This document shows, piece after piece, positions 16,768 through 26,481 of a DNA stretch of 64,000 nt. Within the stretch, counting starts at the first letter, position 1. Every line of letters starts with the position of its first letter. The DNA is from Roseburia sp. GTDB lineage: Bacteria > Bacillota > Clostridia > Lachnospirales > Lachnospiraceae. Below the pieces are notes generated by a model, which saw only the letters and a list, made by a program, of their open reading frames with translations, was not told where the DNA came from and ran no database searches. The stretch covers positions 1 through 64,000 of the forward strand of contig JAGBEG010000003.1 of assembly GCA_017937095.1 (NCBI GenBank). Direction: 5' to 3'. A program made the position numbers and the translations under genes.

Positions 16768-17691
16768 TTATACATGATACTTCATCCGGTACTGATGCGG
16801 CGTTATGCCGTATTTTTCCCGGAACGCACGGATCAGGTGGCTGCAGTCGGAAAAGCCGGTCTCCTGGCTGATATAGCTTAGATCGAAGCTTGTGAACAGA
16901 AGCATATCCTCCACCTTTGAGAGGCGCATGGACTCCATATATTTCTTGCAGGACTGTCCGTAGACTTCGCGGAAATTCTTGGCGAAATACGAATAGCTCA
17001 TATTACAGCGGGCGGCAAGCTCTGTGGCGCGCAGATCGTCGCCCAGATGGCTGTCGATGTACTCGGTGATGCTGTAGATAGAATCGTACTGGTCTGCGGG
17101 TGCGTAGAGTGCATCGGTATGAAATCCGTCTGCGCGCCAGAAACGAAGAATGTAGGCTAAAAGTTCCTGTATCTTTGCGTGCAGCAGCGTCTGATAGCCG
17201 TACTGTTTCTGCTCCATCTCAGCAAGACAGGTGCCAAACAGCGCGGCAATGGGAAGCGCCGACAATATGTCCGCGGAAAAGAAAATCCGAAGCCCTGTGG
17301 TCTTTGTATCGGAGGCAGTTCCCTTAGAATCGTGCCGCGCGGCGTTTGCGGCGGCAAAGAGCGACGGAAAATTTACGGAAACACCGAATGAGGAATCCGA
17401 CCTTGCGCCAAAGGCGGCGGGGTCGAATTTGATCACTTCATAGCGGTAGGGCGCGTCAGAGGTCGCGTAGAGCGCATGTACCATCGAGGGCAGGAAGACG
17501 ATCATATCCCCCTCTGACAGAACATGGCTCTCGCTGTCTGAGGTCACGAGGATGGAGCCTTTCGTGACATAGATAATTTCTACAAAATAGTGAAAGTGCG
17601 GCGGCACGGGGAGCGAGTGCAAAAAGCTGCTGCAGGCAAAGCATTCACAGGGATTATTCAGTTTGTCCGAAAATTCAAACAGCGGATTCAT
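16768..17691 (-). CDS. AraC-family regulator with cupin sensor domain
   Basis: About 307 residues: an N-terminal cupin-like ligand domain (PPHFHYFVEIIYVTKGSI near residue 31, then LSEGDMIVFLPSMVHA) and a C-terminal double helix-turn-helix (ELAARCNMSYSYFAKNFREVYGQ, SQETGFSDCSHLIRAFREKYG). ATG 17691 with GGAGG 5 bases upstream is chosen over an adjacent TTG. It is divergent from the GH113 mannanase operon and separated by about 108 bp, so it very likely controls that operon in response to a mannan-derived sugar. Its 3' end abuts the CapA gene in convergent orientation. Confidence 0.92.
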   Translation of the reverse strand: MNPLFEFSDKLNNPCECFACSSFLHSLPVPPHFHYFVEIIYVTKGSILVTSDSESHVLSEGDMIVFLPSMVHALYATSDAPYRYEVIKFDPAAFGARSDSSFGVSVNFPSLFAAANAARHDSKGTASDTKTTGLRIFFSADILSALPIAALFGTCLAEMEQKQYGYQTLLHAKIQELLAYILRFWRADGFHTDALYAPADQYDSIYSITEYIDSHLGDDLRATELAARCNMSYSYFAKNFREVYGQSCKKYMESMRLSKVEDMLLFTSFDLSYISQETGFSDCSHLIRAFREKYGITPHQYRMKYHV

Positions 17692-17757
17692 CAAAGCCTC
17701 CAGAATAGTTTTTTACAATTTTTATTTGAAAATATTATATCAGCGCCATGGGAGGAA

Positions 17758-17766
17758 TGCTATAGT
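17758..17766 (+). promoter_or_regulatory. Candidate extended -10 for the GH113 operon
   Basis: TGCTATAGT (17758-17766) lies 33 bases before the GH113 start. No good -35 is 17 bp upstream. This fits dependence on the divergent AraC activator. Confidence 0.4.
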
Positions 17767-17799
17767 TTTTGCAGAAAAAACAGGCAAAGGAGGATGGCG

Positions 17800-18744
17800 A
17801 TGGAATATATTTGCGGAATGACATTTGCGCCGTTTGCACCGGAGGGGAGATTTTCCAAAAAAGAGACGCGAAAAAGCCTCGCGGAAATGAAGGAGCGCAC
17901 CGGAGCGAATTTTGTGATTTTCGTTCCGAACGGTCTGCAGAAAACGCCGCAGTCGGAGGAGATTTCCTTTTCGACGCGGGCGACGATGACGGATGAAGAA
18001 CTGATCGGGATGATCGCTTATGCAAAGGAACTCGGGCTTCGGGTGGCGCTCAAGCCGACAGCGAACTGCGCCAACGGAACATGGCGGGCGCATATCAACT
18101 TTTTTGACGAGGATGTTCCCTGCGAACCGAAGTGGTGCAACTGGTTCGCTTCCTATACGAAGTTCCAGCTTCACTACGCAAGGATCGCGGAGGAGTGCGG
18201 CTGTGAGATGTTCATTGCAGGCTGCGAGATGGTGATGAGCGAGCGGCGCGAAGCGGAGTGGCGGAAGCTGATTGCTGATATCCGCACGGTCTATCACGGG
18301 CTTGTCTCCTATAATACAGACAAGTATCAGGAACACAATGTACACTGGTGGGACTGTGTGGACGTGATTTCCTCGAGCGGTTATTATCCGATTGACGACT
18401 GGGAGAGACAGCTCGACCGGATCGGGGCGGTCGTAAAGAAATACGGGAAACCCTTCTTTTTTGCGGAGGCGGGCTGTATGTCCGTGACGGGCTCTTCGCT
18501 TGTTCCTAATAACTGGGAGGTGCAGGGAGAGGCAGCACAGGAGGAGCAGAGAGACTGGTACGAGACGATGCTTGCGGCGTGTGAGAGAAGACCGTGGGTA
18601 GAGGGGATGGCGTTCTGGTCGTGGGGAGAGCATTTATACCCGGAGCGGACGGCGCACTTGCGCAGGGATTACGAGATTTTCGGAAAGCCTGCGGAGAAAA
18701 GCGTCAGACACTATTATGAGAAATGGCAGGCAGAGGGAAGGTGA
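17800..18744 (+). CDS. GH113 beta-1,4-mannanase / manno-oligosaccharide hydrolase, cytoplasmic
   Basis: A 314-residue (beta/alpha)8 glycosidase without signal peptide. Glu143 (AGCEM) and Glu223 (FAEAG) are 80 residues apart, the same spacing as the acid/base and nucleophile (Glu151, Glu231) reported for the Alicyclobacillus GH113 mannanase. It should cut imported beta-manno-oligosaccharides inside the cell. ATG 17800 is chosen because the GGAGG ends 6 bases before it; an in-frame ATG at 17794 directly abuts the Shine-Dalgarno. It starts the operon and is followed 4 bp later by an ABC exporter-type gene. Its transglycosylation or exo activity cannot be judged from sequence. Confidence 0.88.
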   Translation: MEYICGMTFAPFAPEGRFSKKETRKSLAEMKERTGANFVIFVPNGLQKTPQSEEISFSTRATMTDEELIGMIAYAKELGLRVALKPTANCANGTWRAHINFFDEDVPCEPKWCNWFASYTKFQLHYARIAEECGCEMFIAGCEMVMSERREAEWRKLIADIRTVYHGLVSYNTDKYQEHNVHWWDCVDVISSSGYYPIDDWERQLDRIGAVVKKYGKPFFFAEAGCMSVTGSSLVPNNWEVQGEAAQEEQRDWYETMLAACERRPWVEGMAFWSWGEHLYPERTAHLRRDYEIFGKPAEKSVRHYYEKWQAEGR

Positions 18745-18748
18745 GCAC

Positions 18749-20527
18749 ATGGCACAGAAACAGAAAACGGCGCCGGACTACCAGCAGATTTTTTACGAGA
18801 ACCGCGGCAGCAGCCTTAAGACACTGATTGCCATGTATCAGGGGAAATATGTAAAGCTTTTGCTTTCCGTAATTTTCTTTGTCATCAAGCATTCTCCGGT
18901 CTGGGTGATGCCGATCGTGACGGCGAACGTTATCGACGCGATTCTGACGGGCGGAGCGGATGCACCGCGCAGGATTCTGTTCAATGCGGCGCTGATGTTC
19001 GTCATTGTGGTGCAGAATGTGCCGACGAACTATATTCACACTTATTTTTATGCGAAAGCGATCCGGCAGGTGGAGCGGGAACTGAGAAGCGCGCTGGTAA
19101 GAAAGCTTCAGCAGCTTTCGATTGACTTTCACCGGAAGACCGAGTCCGGGCGGATCCAGTCAAAGATCATGCGCGACGTCGAGCAGATCGAGACGTTAAG
19201 CGCACAGATTTTTATCAATCTGCTCAGTATCGTTCTAAACGTCGTGATTGCGGGAACGGTCGTCGTGATGAACAGCCGTATCGTATTTCTGTTCTTCGTC
19301 GCGACGATACCGCTTGCGGTGCTTGTCATCGTTCATTTCCGCGGAAAGATACGCGGCTATAACCGCGATTTCCGCAGGGAGATGGAGGAGACGAGCGTAC
19401 AGGTCATGGAGATGGTCGAGATGATTCCGGTCACGCGGGCACATGCGCTGGAGGCAAGAGAAGCCGAGAAGATGGAAGGGCGATTAAAGCAGGTCGCGGA
19501 TAAGGGATTCCGGCTTGATATGATACAGACCTATTTCGGGTCGGTGAGCTGGATCGTCTTTCAGATCTTCCAGGTCGTCTGTCTGATATTTACTTCATTT
19601 ATGGCGCTTCGGGGAAATATTACAGTCGGCGACGTGACGATGTATCAGTCTTATTTCTCGACAATTGTAAATGGAATTACCGGTATTGTGGGACTGATCC
19701 CGATTATCGCCAAGGGGCTTGAGTCGGTGGAGTCAGTCGGAGACATTCTGCTCTCGGAAGAAATCGAGACGGGGCGAAGCGGAGGAACGCAGATTGACGT
19801 TAAGGGCAATATCCGTTTTGAGCATGTGGGCTTTCAGTATGCGGACGCCGATCGGCCGGTATTTTCGGACGTCAGCTTCGAGGTAAAGACGGGAGAGACG
19901 ATCGCCTTTGTCGGAAGCTCCGGCGCGGGAAAGACGACGATCTTAAATCTGCTCATCGGTTTTGCGCAGCCGACGAGCGGGCGGATATTGATTGACGGAA
20001 CGGATATCCGCGAACTGGATTTGAAGCATTACAGAGAGAGTCTTGCGGTCGTGCCGCAGAACTCGATTCTCTTTAGCGGGACGATCCGTGAGAACATTAC
20101 CTATGGATTGGATGACGTTGACGAGCAGACACTTATGGAGGCAGTTGACGCCTCGAATCTGAAAGAAATGGTAGAAAGCCTCCCGGACGGGATCGACACG
20201 AGAATCAGCGAACATGGAGGGAACTTATCGGGCGGACAGAAACAGCGCATCTCGATTGCGCGTGCGTTCGTGCGCAATCCCCGGATTCTGATTTTGGACG
20301 AGGCGACCTCGGCGCTTGATACGGTTTCCGAGCACCAGATCAAGGAGGCGACGGCGAATCTGGCGCGGACGCGCACGACGCTGATCGTGGCGCACCGTCT
20401 GTCCACGATACGCGACGCGGATAAGATCGCAGTCATCGATCACGGCGGTCTGCAGGAATTTGGCACTTATGAGGAACTGATGGAGAAAAAGGGCGCGTTT
20501 TACCATTTACAGGAAATGCAGAATTAA
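18749..20527 (+). CDS. Half-size ABC exporter-type transporter (membrane plus ATPase domain)
   Basis: The 592-residue protein fuses a six-helix type IV (ABC_membrane) domain (about residues 30-310) to an ATPase domain with Walker A GSSGAGKTT, signature LSGGQKQR, Walker B ILILDEATSALD and the H-loop AHRLS. It should act as a homodimer. The substrate is unknown; family members move lipids, peptides, drugs or oligosaccharides outward. It starts 4 bp after the GH113 stop and precedes the phosphohexomutase, so it is part of the mannan transcription unit, although known mannan importers are of a different class. This is unusual context. ATG 18749 is preferred because GGGAAGG precedes it. Confidence 0.88.
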   Translation: MAQKQKTAPDYQQIFYENRGSSLKTLIAMYQGKYVKLLLSVIFFVIKHSPVWVMPIVTANVIDAILTGGADAPRRILFNAALMFVIVVQNVPTNYIHTYFYAKAIRQVERELRSALVRKLQQLSIDFHRKTESGRIQSKIMRDVEQIETLSAQIFINLLSIVLNVVIAGTVVVMNSRIVFLFFVATIPLAVLVIVHFRGKIRGYNRDFRREMEETSVQVMEMVEMIPVTRAHALEAREAEKMEGRLKQVADKGFRLDMIQTYFGSVSWIVFQIFQVVCLIFTSFMALRGNITVGDVTMYQSYFSTIVNGITGIVGLIPIIAKGLESVESVGDILLSEEIETGRSGGTQIDVKGNIRFEHVGFQYADADRPVFSDVSFEVKTGETIAFVGSSGAGKTTILNLLIGFAQPTSGRILIDGTDIRELDLKHYRESLAVVPQNSILFSGTIRENITYGLDDVDEQTLMEAVDASNLKEMVESLPDGIDTRISEHGGNLSGGQKQRISIARAFVRNPRILILDEATSALDTVSEHQIKEATANLARTRTTLIVAHRLSTIRDADKIAVIDHGGLQEFGTYEELMEKKGAFYHLQEMQN

Positions 20528-20549
20528 GAATAAGATTAGCTAAAAAAAG

Positions 20550-20578
20550 TTTACAAACAACCTAAAAAATATTATAAT
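20550..20578 (+). promoter_or_regulatory. Promoter for the phosphohexomutase gene
   Basis: TTTACA (20550-20555) and TATAAT (20573-20578) are exactly 17 bp apart, a near-consensus sigma-A promoter. The leader to the start codon is about 80 bases and shows no clear hairpin. Confidence 0.85.
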
Positions 20579-20664
20579 CAAGAAGAGTTGTGAAATATTT
20601 CCTAAATATAGAATCAGGGAAATTTTTAACAAGAGAAGTGATATTGAGAAAAGGAGAACAGGAT

Positions 20665-22380
20665 ATGAGCTACATGGAGACATACAGACAGTGGTGTACA
20701 GATCCATATTTTGACGAGGATACAAAGGCGGAGCTTAAGGCGATCGAGGGAGATACGGCGGAGATCGAGGATCGTTTCTACCGTCAGCTCGAGTTCGGCA
20801 CGGGAGGACTCCGCGGCGTGATCGGCGCAGGAACGAACCGCATGAATATTTACACGGTGCGTCAGGCGACACAGGGACTTGCAAATTATATTATCTCACA
20901 GAACGGTCAGGACAAGGGAGTTGCGATTGCGCACGATTCCAGAATCATGTCTACGGAGTTTGCCGATGAGGCTGCGCTCTGCTTAAACGCGAACGGCATT
21001 AAGGCGTATGTGTTCGACAGCCTGCGCCCGACGCCGGAGCTTTCCTTTGCAGTCAGAGAGCTCGGCTGTATTTCCGGTATTGTTATTACAGCGAGCCATA
21101 ACCCGAGAGAATATAACGGCTACAAGGTATACTGGGAGGACGGCGCGCAGATTACGCCGCCGCACGATAAGAACATCCTCGCGGAGGTGGCGAAGGTGAC
21201 CTCCTTTGCACAGGTTAGGACGATGGAGAAGGACGCGGCAGTCGCAGCAGGGCTCTATCAGGTCATCGGGGCGGAAATCGACGACCGCTATATGGAAGAG
21301 CTCAAAAAGCAGTCCATCCATCCGGAAATTATTAAGGAGATGGCAAAGGATATTAAGATTGTATACACACCGCTTCACGGAACGGGCAACCTTCCGGTGC
21401 GCCGCGTGTTAAAGGAGCTTGGCTTTGAACAGGTCTATGTCGTAAAGGAGCAGGAACTGCCGGACGGCAATTTCCCGACCGTTGCTTATCCGAACCCGGA
21501 GTCACCGAAAGCATTCGAGCTTGCGTTAAAGCTTGCAAAAGAGGTTGACGCTGACATCGTTCTTGCGACCGATCCCGATGCGGACCGTCTCGGCGTATAC
21601 TGCAAGGACACAAAGAGCGGCGAATATGTGACCTTCACCGGAAATATGTCCGGTATGCTGATTGCGGAGTACATCTTAAGAGAGCGCACGGCGATGGGCA
21701 CGATGCCGGAGCATCCGGCGCTCGTTGAGACAATTGTAACGACCGATATGGCAAAGGCGATCGCAGAGGCTTACGGCGTGAAGCTGATTGAGGTGCTGAC
21801 CGGATTTAAGTATATCGGTGAGCAGATCAAGTTCTTTGAAGAACAGAATACCTATCACTATGTATTCGGACTTGAGGAGAGCTACGGATGCCTCGCAGGA
21901 ACCTACGCGAGAGACAAGGACGCCTGCGTGGCGGTCATGATGCTCTGCGAGGTGGCTTCCTGGTGCAAGAAGCACGGCAAGACACTGTGGGATGCGATGC
22001 TTGACATGTACGAGAAGTACGGCTACTACAGAGAAGGGCTTGAGACAAAGACCTTAAAGGGAATCGACGGCGCAGCGCAGATCGCGCATATGATGAGCGA
22101 ATCCCGGGAGAACCCGCCGAAGGAGCTTGGCGGCTTTCAGGTGCTCGCAGTCCGCGATTATAAGGAAGACACCAGAAAGGACATGACGACAGGCGAGGTG
22201 ACGAAGACCGGACTGCCAACATCCAATGTACTTTATTATGAGCTTTCAGACAATGCATGGTGCTGCGTGCGCCCGTCAGGAACAGAGCCGAAGATCAAGT
22301 ACTACTTTGGCGTAAAGGGAGAGAGCCTTGCGGACGCAGAGGAGAAGCTTGCGGCGGTTAAAGCAGACCTGCTGCGATAA
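20665..22380 (+). CDS. Phosphohexomutase (phosphomannomutase/phosphoglucomutase)
   Basis: This 571-residue alpha-D-phosphohexomutase has all four signature regions: the phosphoserine loop ITASHNP with Ser144, the metal loop DPDADRLG, the sugar-binding loop EESYG, and the phosphate-binding loop RPSGTEPKIKYY. In this locus it should convert mannose-1-phosphate from the GH130 phosphorylases to mannose-6-phosphate; glucose-1-phosphate is probably also a substrate. ATG 20665 follows AAAGGAGA; an upstream TTG-type start lacks a site. Own promoter present, so it can be expressed apart from GH113. GH36 follows after 88 bp. Confidence 0.93.
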   Translation: MSYMETYRQWCTDPYFDEDTKAELKAIEGDTAEIEDRFYRQLEFGTGGLRGVIGAGTNRMNIYTVRQATQGLANYIISQNGQDKGVAIAHDSRIMSTEFADEAALCLNANGIKAYVFDSLRPTPELSFAVRELGCISGIVITASHNPREYNGYKVYWEDGAQITPPHDKNILAEVAKVTSFAQVRTMEKDAAVAAGLYQVIGAEIDDRYMEELKKQSIHPEIIKEMAKDIKIVYTPLHGTGNLPVRRVLKELGFEQVYVVKEQELPDGNFPTVAYPNPESPKAFELALKLAKEVDADIVLATDPDADRLGVYCKDTKSGEYVTFTGNMSGMLIAEYILRERTAMGTMPEHPALVETIVTTDMAKAIAEAYGVKLIEVLTGFKYIGEQIKFFEEQNTYHYVFGLEESYGCLAGTYARDKDACVAVMMLCEVASWCKKHGKTLWDAMLDMYEKYGYYREGLETKTLKGIDGAAQIAHMMSESRENPPKELGGFQVLAVRDYKEDTRKDMTTGEVTKTGLPTSNVLYYELSDNAWCCVRPSGTEPKIKYYFGVKGESLADAEEKLAAVKADLLR

Positions 22381-22468
22381 GAGCAGGATAAAAGCAAAGC
22401 GGCTGCCGTAGACGTTTGGAGCGGTGCTGCCGGTATGACGGCAGAATGATAATATATTGGGGGATGAC

Positions 22469-24664
22469 ATGATTCGTTATTATGAGAAGGAGCGTATCTT
22501 TAAGCTGGATACGCCGCATACAAGCTATGTGATCGGCATTGTGGATGAGGAGAATTTCATCGGACATGCCTATTACGGACCGCGCATCAGCGACGCCGGT
22601 GTGGGAGCGCTGATGCGCACGGATGAGCCGCCCTTTGTTCCGTCAAAGAACAACCGGGACAGAAGCTCGTTCCTCGATGCCTTTCCGTCGGAGTATCCGG
22701 GAAACGGCGTAGGCGATTACAGGGAAAGCGCGATAGAGGTACTGGATGCAAACGGCAACACCGCGGTGCAGCCGCTTTATGTGAAGCATGAAATCTATGC
22801 GGGGAAGCCGGGGATTCCCGGACTTCCGGCAACGTTTGCGGACGACGGGGACTGTGAGACGTTAGAGATCACGGCGGAGGACGCCATTCTCCATCTGGAA
22901 GTAAAGCTTTATTACACGGCGTTCTCGGATGTGGACGTCATCACGCGCAGCGTCCGGGTGAAAAACCTCGCGAAAGAGCCTATCTTCCTCACGAAGGTCA
23001 TGTCGGCGGCGCTCGATATGGATGCAGAGGATTATGAAATGCTGACGCTCCACGGTTCGTGGGCGAGAGAACGCCAGATCGAGCAGAGAAAGATCGGCTA
23101 CGGCAGACAGAATGTCGCATCGACAAGGGGCGAGTCGTCGCATCAGGAGCACCCGTTTGTAGCGCTGGTATCAGAAAACTGCGATCAGGAGCACGGGAGA
23201 GTGTACGGCTTTCATTTCGTGTATTCCGGCAATTTTCTGGCGCAGGTGGAGAAGAACCAGTTCGATTCCCTGCGCATTATCATGGGAATCCATCCGCAGG
23301 ATTTTCGGTGGGAGCTTTCGGAGGGAGAGACTTTCTTTGCGCCGGAGGTCGTGCTGACCTGCTCACAGCAGGGACTCGGCGGCATGACGCGAACCCTGCA
23401 TGACCTTTACCGGGAGCATCTGATCCGAAGTCCGTACAAGGATAAGGAGCGCCCCATTCTGATCAATAACTGGGAGGCGACTTACTTCGATTTCGATACG
23501 GAAAAGCTGCTTGCCATCGCGCGTGAGGCGAAGGAATCGGGAATTGAGATGCTCGTCATGGACGACGGGTGGTTCGGCTGCCGAAATGATGACAATACGA
23601 GCCTTGGCGACTGGACGGTGAATGAGGAGAAGCTTGCCGGAGGACTTAAGCATCTTGTGGATGAGGTGAACCGCATCGGGCTGAAATTCGGTATCTGGTT
23701 TGAGCCGGAGATGATCTCGCCGGAGTCTAAGCTTTACCGTGCGCACCCGGACTGGGCGATTGCACTGCCGGGACGGACGCCGTGCCGCTCGCGCAATCAG
23801 TATGTGCTCGATCTTTCACGGAAAGAGGTAAGGGATTACGTCTATGAGGCGGTTGCTTCCATATTGCGAAGCGCCAATATTGAATATGTAAAGTGGGATA
23901 TGAACCGTCAGCTTACCGATCTGGGAAGCGCTGTGTCTGGCGCGCGCGGGCAGGGAGAGCTTCTGCACCGCTACGTGCTTGCGGTGTACGAACTGCAGGA
24001 ACGGCTGATAGGGGAGTTCCCGGATCTTCTGCTGGAGAACTGCTCCGGCGGAGGCGCACGGTTCGATCCCGGTATGCTCTACTACAGCCCGCAGATCTGG
24101 TGCTCGGATGATACGGACGCAGTGGAACGCTTAAAGATTCAGGAGGGCACGGCGCTGATTTATCCGCTCTCTGCGATAGGGGCGCATGTGTCGGACTGCC
24201 CGAATCATACGGTCGGGCGCGTGACGCCGTTTGAGACGAGGGGAAATGTGGCGCTTGCCGGAACCTTCGGCTATGAGCTGGATATCACAAAGATTCCGAA
24301 GGAGGACCGCGCGCAGATTCCGGGACAGGTTGCGCAGTACCACAAGTATCACGCGCTGATCCAAAGCGGCGATTATTACCGTATCGCTTCCTATTCGAAG
24401 AACCATGCCTACGACTGCTATGCGGTTGTGGCAAAGGATAAGTCGGAGGCGCTGCTCACCTTTGTACAGGTGATAAACCGGCCGAATTACCACAGCAGAC
24501 GCATTCGCGTGCCGGGGCTTGCGCCGCAGAAGCGCTACCTTTTAGAGCCGGGCGGTGAGATTTACTACGGAGATACGCTGATACATGCGGGAATCAATAT
24601 TCCGAATATGTGGGGAGATTTCCAGTCCGTACGGCTTCATTTTACCGAGGTGACGGAGGCATAG
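22469..24664 (+). CDS. GH36 alpha-galactosidase, cytoplasmic
   Basis: A 731-residue GH36 enzyme: N-terminal beta-sandwich, central barrel with nucleophile Asp477 (YVKWDMNR) and acid/base Asp547 (WCSDDTDAVERLKIQ), and a C-terminal beta-domain. Residue numbering is almost the same as in the well-studied Geobacillus alpha-galactosidases. The motifs PFVPSKNNRDRSS, MDDGWFG and ENCSGGGARFDPG are also present. With no signal peptide it should remove alpha-1,6-galactose from imported galactomanno-oligosaccharides or raffinose-type sugars. It follows phosphohexomutase and precedes the LacI regulator. ATG 22469 follows a GGGGGA site. The 88-bp gap before it has a small 6-bp hairpin (22427-22444). Confidence 0.94.
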   Translation: MIRYYEKERIFKLDTPHTSYVIGIVDEENFIGHAYYGPRISDAGVGALMRTDEPPFVPSKNNRDRSSFLDAFPSEYPGNGVGDYRESAIEVLDANGNTAVQPLYVKHEIYAGKPGIPGLPATFADDGDCETLEITAEDAILHLEVKLYYTAFSDVDVITRSVRVKNLAKEPIFLTKVMSAALDMDAEDYEMLTLHGSWARERQIEQRKIGYGRQNVASTRGESSHQEHPFVALVSENCDQEHGRVYGFHFVYSGNFLAQVEKNQFDSLRIIMGIHPQDFRWELSEGETFFAPEVVLTCSQQGLGGMTRTLHDLYREHLIRSPYKDKERPILINNWEATYFDFDTEKLLAIAREAKESGIEMLVMDDGWFGCRNDDNTSLGDWTVNEEKLAGGLKHLVDEVNRIGLKFGIWFEPEMISPESKLYRAHPDWAIALPGRTPCRSRNQYVLDLSRKEVRDYVYEAVASILRSANIEYVKWDMNRQLTDLGSAVSGARGQGELLHRYVLAVYELQERLIGEFPDLLLENCSGGGARFDPGMLYYSPQIWCSDDTDAVERLKIQEGTALIYPLSAIGAHVSDCPNHTVGRVTPFETRGNVALAGTFGYELDITKIPKEDRAQIPGQVAQYHKYHALIQSGDYYRIASYSKNHAYDCYAVVAKDKSEALLTFVQVINRPNYHSRRIRVPGLAPQKRYLLEPGGEIYYGDTLIHAGINIPNMWGDFQSVRLHFTEVTEA

Positions 24665-24723
24665 CAGGGCGGAAAGCGAATTTTTCAAATAGAAAATATC
24701 AGATAAGAAGTGAGGAAAAGGAT

Positions 24724-25749
24724 ATGGCAAAGGCGGTGAAGCTCGCGGATATCGCGGAGCGCCTTGGAGTCAGCACAGTTACGGTGTCAAAAGCGCTGTC
24801 GGGACAAAAGGGCGTCAGTGAAGAACTGCGGGCGAAGATAAAATCACTGGCAGATGAGATGGGCTACAGGCAGCCCTCCACGCAGCGCCGGGAAAAAGCG
24901 GGCAGAAGCTATAACATAGGTGTGCTGATCTCGGAGCGCTATCTGGATAAATACGATTCATTTTATTGGCAGATGTATCAGCAGGTGGCGACGAGGGCGG
25001 TGGCGAAGGAGAGCTTCACGCTGATGGAGGTCGTCAGTACACAGGCGGAGGCGGAATGCGAGATGCCAAAGCTTGTGCAGGAGCAGAAGGTAGACGGAAT
25101 TATCATCATCGGGCGGCTGTTTGAACATTACCTTTCCTTCTTAAATGAGAAAACAGGACTTCCGCTGATTTATCTGGATTTCTGCGATGAAAAGGCGGAT
25201 ACGGACGCTGTGATTTCAGACAGCTACTACGGGGCTTACCGGCTGACGAATTATCTGTTCGATATGGGGCACCGGAGAATCGCTTATGTGGGAACGCTGC
25301 TTGCGACCGGTTCCATCACGGACCGCTACTTCGGCTATGTGAAATCCCTGCTCGAGCATGGACTTGCGGTGCGGGAGGACTGGGTGATTGAGGACCGCGA
25401 CAAAGAGACGGGAGAGATTGACGTGGAACGGCTCATACAGCTCCCTGAGGAGATGCCGACCGCCTTTGTCTGCAACTGCGATCTGACCGCCAGCTATCTG
25501 ATCAAGAAGCTGCGGGATGCAGGCTACCGCGTACCGGAGGATATTTCGGTGGCGGGATATGACAACTATCTATTCCCGGGGCTGTGCGACGTGGCGATTA
25601 CGACTTACGAGGTAGACATGAAGGAAATGGCGCGCAGGGCGATACAGACATTGACAAAGAAGATCAACGGTGAGAGCTACCGTCAGGGAATCTGCATTGT
25701 CGAAGGGCATATGGTCATAAAGGACAGTGTCCGCAGGGTAACGCAATAA
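24724..25749 (+). CDS. LacI-family transcriptional regulator
   Basis: At 341 residues it has an N-terminal LacI helix-turn-helix (VKLADIAERLGVSTVTVSKALSG, residues 4-26) and a hinge (GVSEELRAKIKSLADEMGYR), followed by a sugar-binding domain like periplasmic binding proteins. It is the last gene of the phosphohexomutase-GH36 group and is likely a repressor of mannan or alpha-galactoside genes. ATG 24724 with GAGGAAAAGG upstream is chosen over an ORF extension that overlaps the GH36 3' end. A foreign-looking cassette starts just behind it. Confidence 0.93.
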   Translation: MAKAVKLADIAERLGVSTVTVSKALSGQKGVSEELRAKIKSLADEMGYRQPSTQRREKAGRSYNIGVLISERYLDKYDSFYWQMYQQVATRAVAKESFTLMEVVSTQAEAECEMPKLVQEQKVDGIIIIGRLFEHYLSFLNEKTGLPLIYLDFCDEKADTDAVISDSYYGAYRLTNYLFDMGHRRIAYVGTLLATGSITDRYFGYVKSLLEHGLAVREDWVIEDRDKETGEIDVERLIQLPEEMPTAFVCNCDLTASYLIKKLRDAGYRVPEDISVAGYDNYLFPGLCDVAITTYEVDMKEMARRAIQTLTKKINGESYRQGICIVEGHMVIKDSVRRVTQ

Positions 25750-25792
25750 GTTATGGACAGGTTTTTGAATACAAAAGAAAGGAACGCTTGAA

Positions 25793-26464
25793 ATGAATCA
25801 GATTCTGATTATAGAAGATGACACTGATATTAACAATTTGATGGCGAAAGCATTGACGAAAGCAGGATATAATTGTATGCAGGCATTTTCTGGAACAGAA
25901 GCTATGATTCATCTTTCTGATAAAGTATTTGATGTGATTATTTTGGACTTAATGCTTCCTGGCAAGAGCGGAAACTGCATTATGGAAGAGATCCGGCCGC
26001 AGATAGATACGCCCGTTATTGTTGTCTCGGCAAAGGATGCGTTAGACACAAAAGTAAATCTGCTTTTATCCGGGGCTGATGATTACATGACGAAGCCCTT
26101 TGAAATAGACGAACTTCTGGCAAGAGTGGCCGTTCAGATCAGAAAGCATACCTCCGAAGGGAACAAGAGTAGCTATTCCTATAAAGATTTGACATTGAAC
26201 ACGGAGGAACACAGCGTTACGGTATGTGGGCAGACAGTAACATTTACCCGTCAGGAATTTAAGATTTTAGAGTTGTTGATTACTCACCCGAAGCGTGTAT
26301 TTTCGAAAAAGGAAATATATGATTACGCATGGGATGACAGATACATTGGGGAAGACCGCACGATAAATGTTCATATCAGCAACATCCGGCAAAAGATCAA
26401 ACCTCTGTCAGATGAAGAATATATAGAAACTGTGTGGGGAGTAGGATTCAGGCTGGCAGATTGA
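25793..26464 (+). CDS. OmpR/PhoB-type response regulator of an ABC-transporter cassette
   Basis: The 223-residue protein has a receiver domain with phospho-acceptor Asp52 (VIILDLMLP) and a winged-helix DNA-binding domain (FTRQEFKILELLITHPKRVFSKKEIY, then DRTINVHISNIRQKI). The sequence is visibly AT-richer than its neighbours and marks the start of a cassette with an ABC transporter and a kinase, the arrangement seen in lantibiotic or peptide-antibiotic resistance and immunity systems of Firmicutes. It probably binds the direct repeat at its own 3' end (26462-26481) to switch on the transporter genes. Confidence 0.92.
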   Translation: MNQILIIEDDTDINNLMAKALTKAGYNCMQAFSGTEAMIHLSDKVFDVIILDLMLPGKSGNCIMEEIRPQIDTPVIVVSAKDALDTKVNLLLSGADDYMTKPFEIDELLARVAVQIRKHTSEGNKSSYSYKDLTLNTEEHSVTVCGQTVTFTRQEFKILELLITHPKRVFSKKEIYDYAWDDRYIGEDRTINVHISNIRQKIKPLSDEEYIETVWGVGFRLAD

Positions 26465-26481
26465 TTTCTTGATGATTTCTT
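26462..26481 (+). promoter_or_regulatory. Direct-repeat operator candidate for the response regulator
   Basis: TGATTTCTT occurs at 26462-26470 and 26473-26481, an 11-bp period as expected for head-to-tail OmpR-family dimers. It spans the regulator's stop codon. An extended -10-like TGCTATATT lies downstream (26518-26526), before the ATPase gene. Confidence 0.5.
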
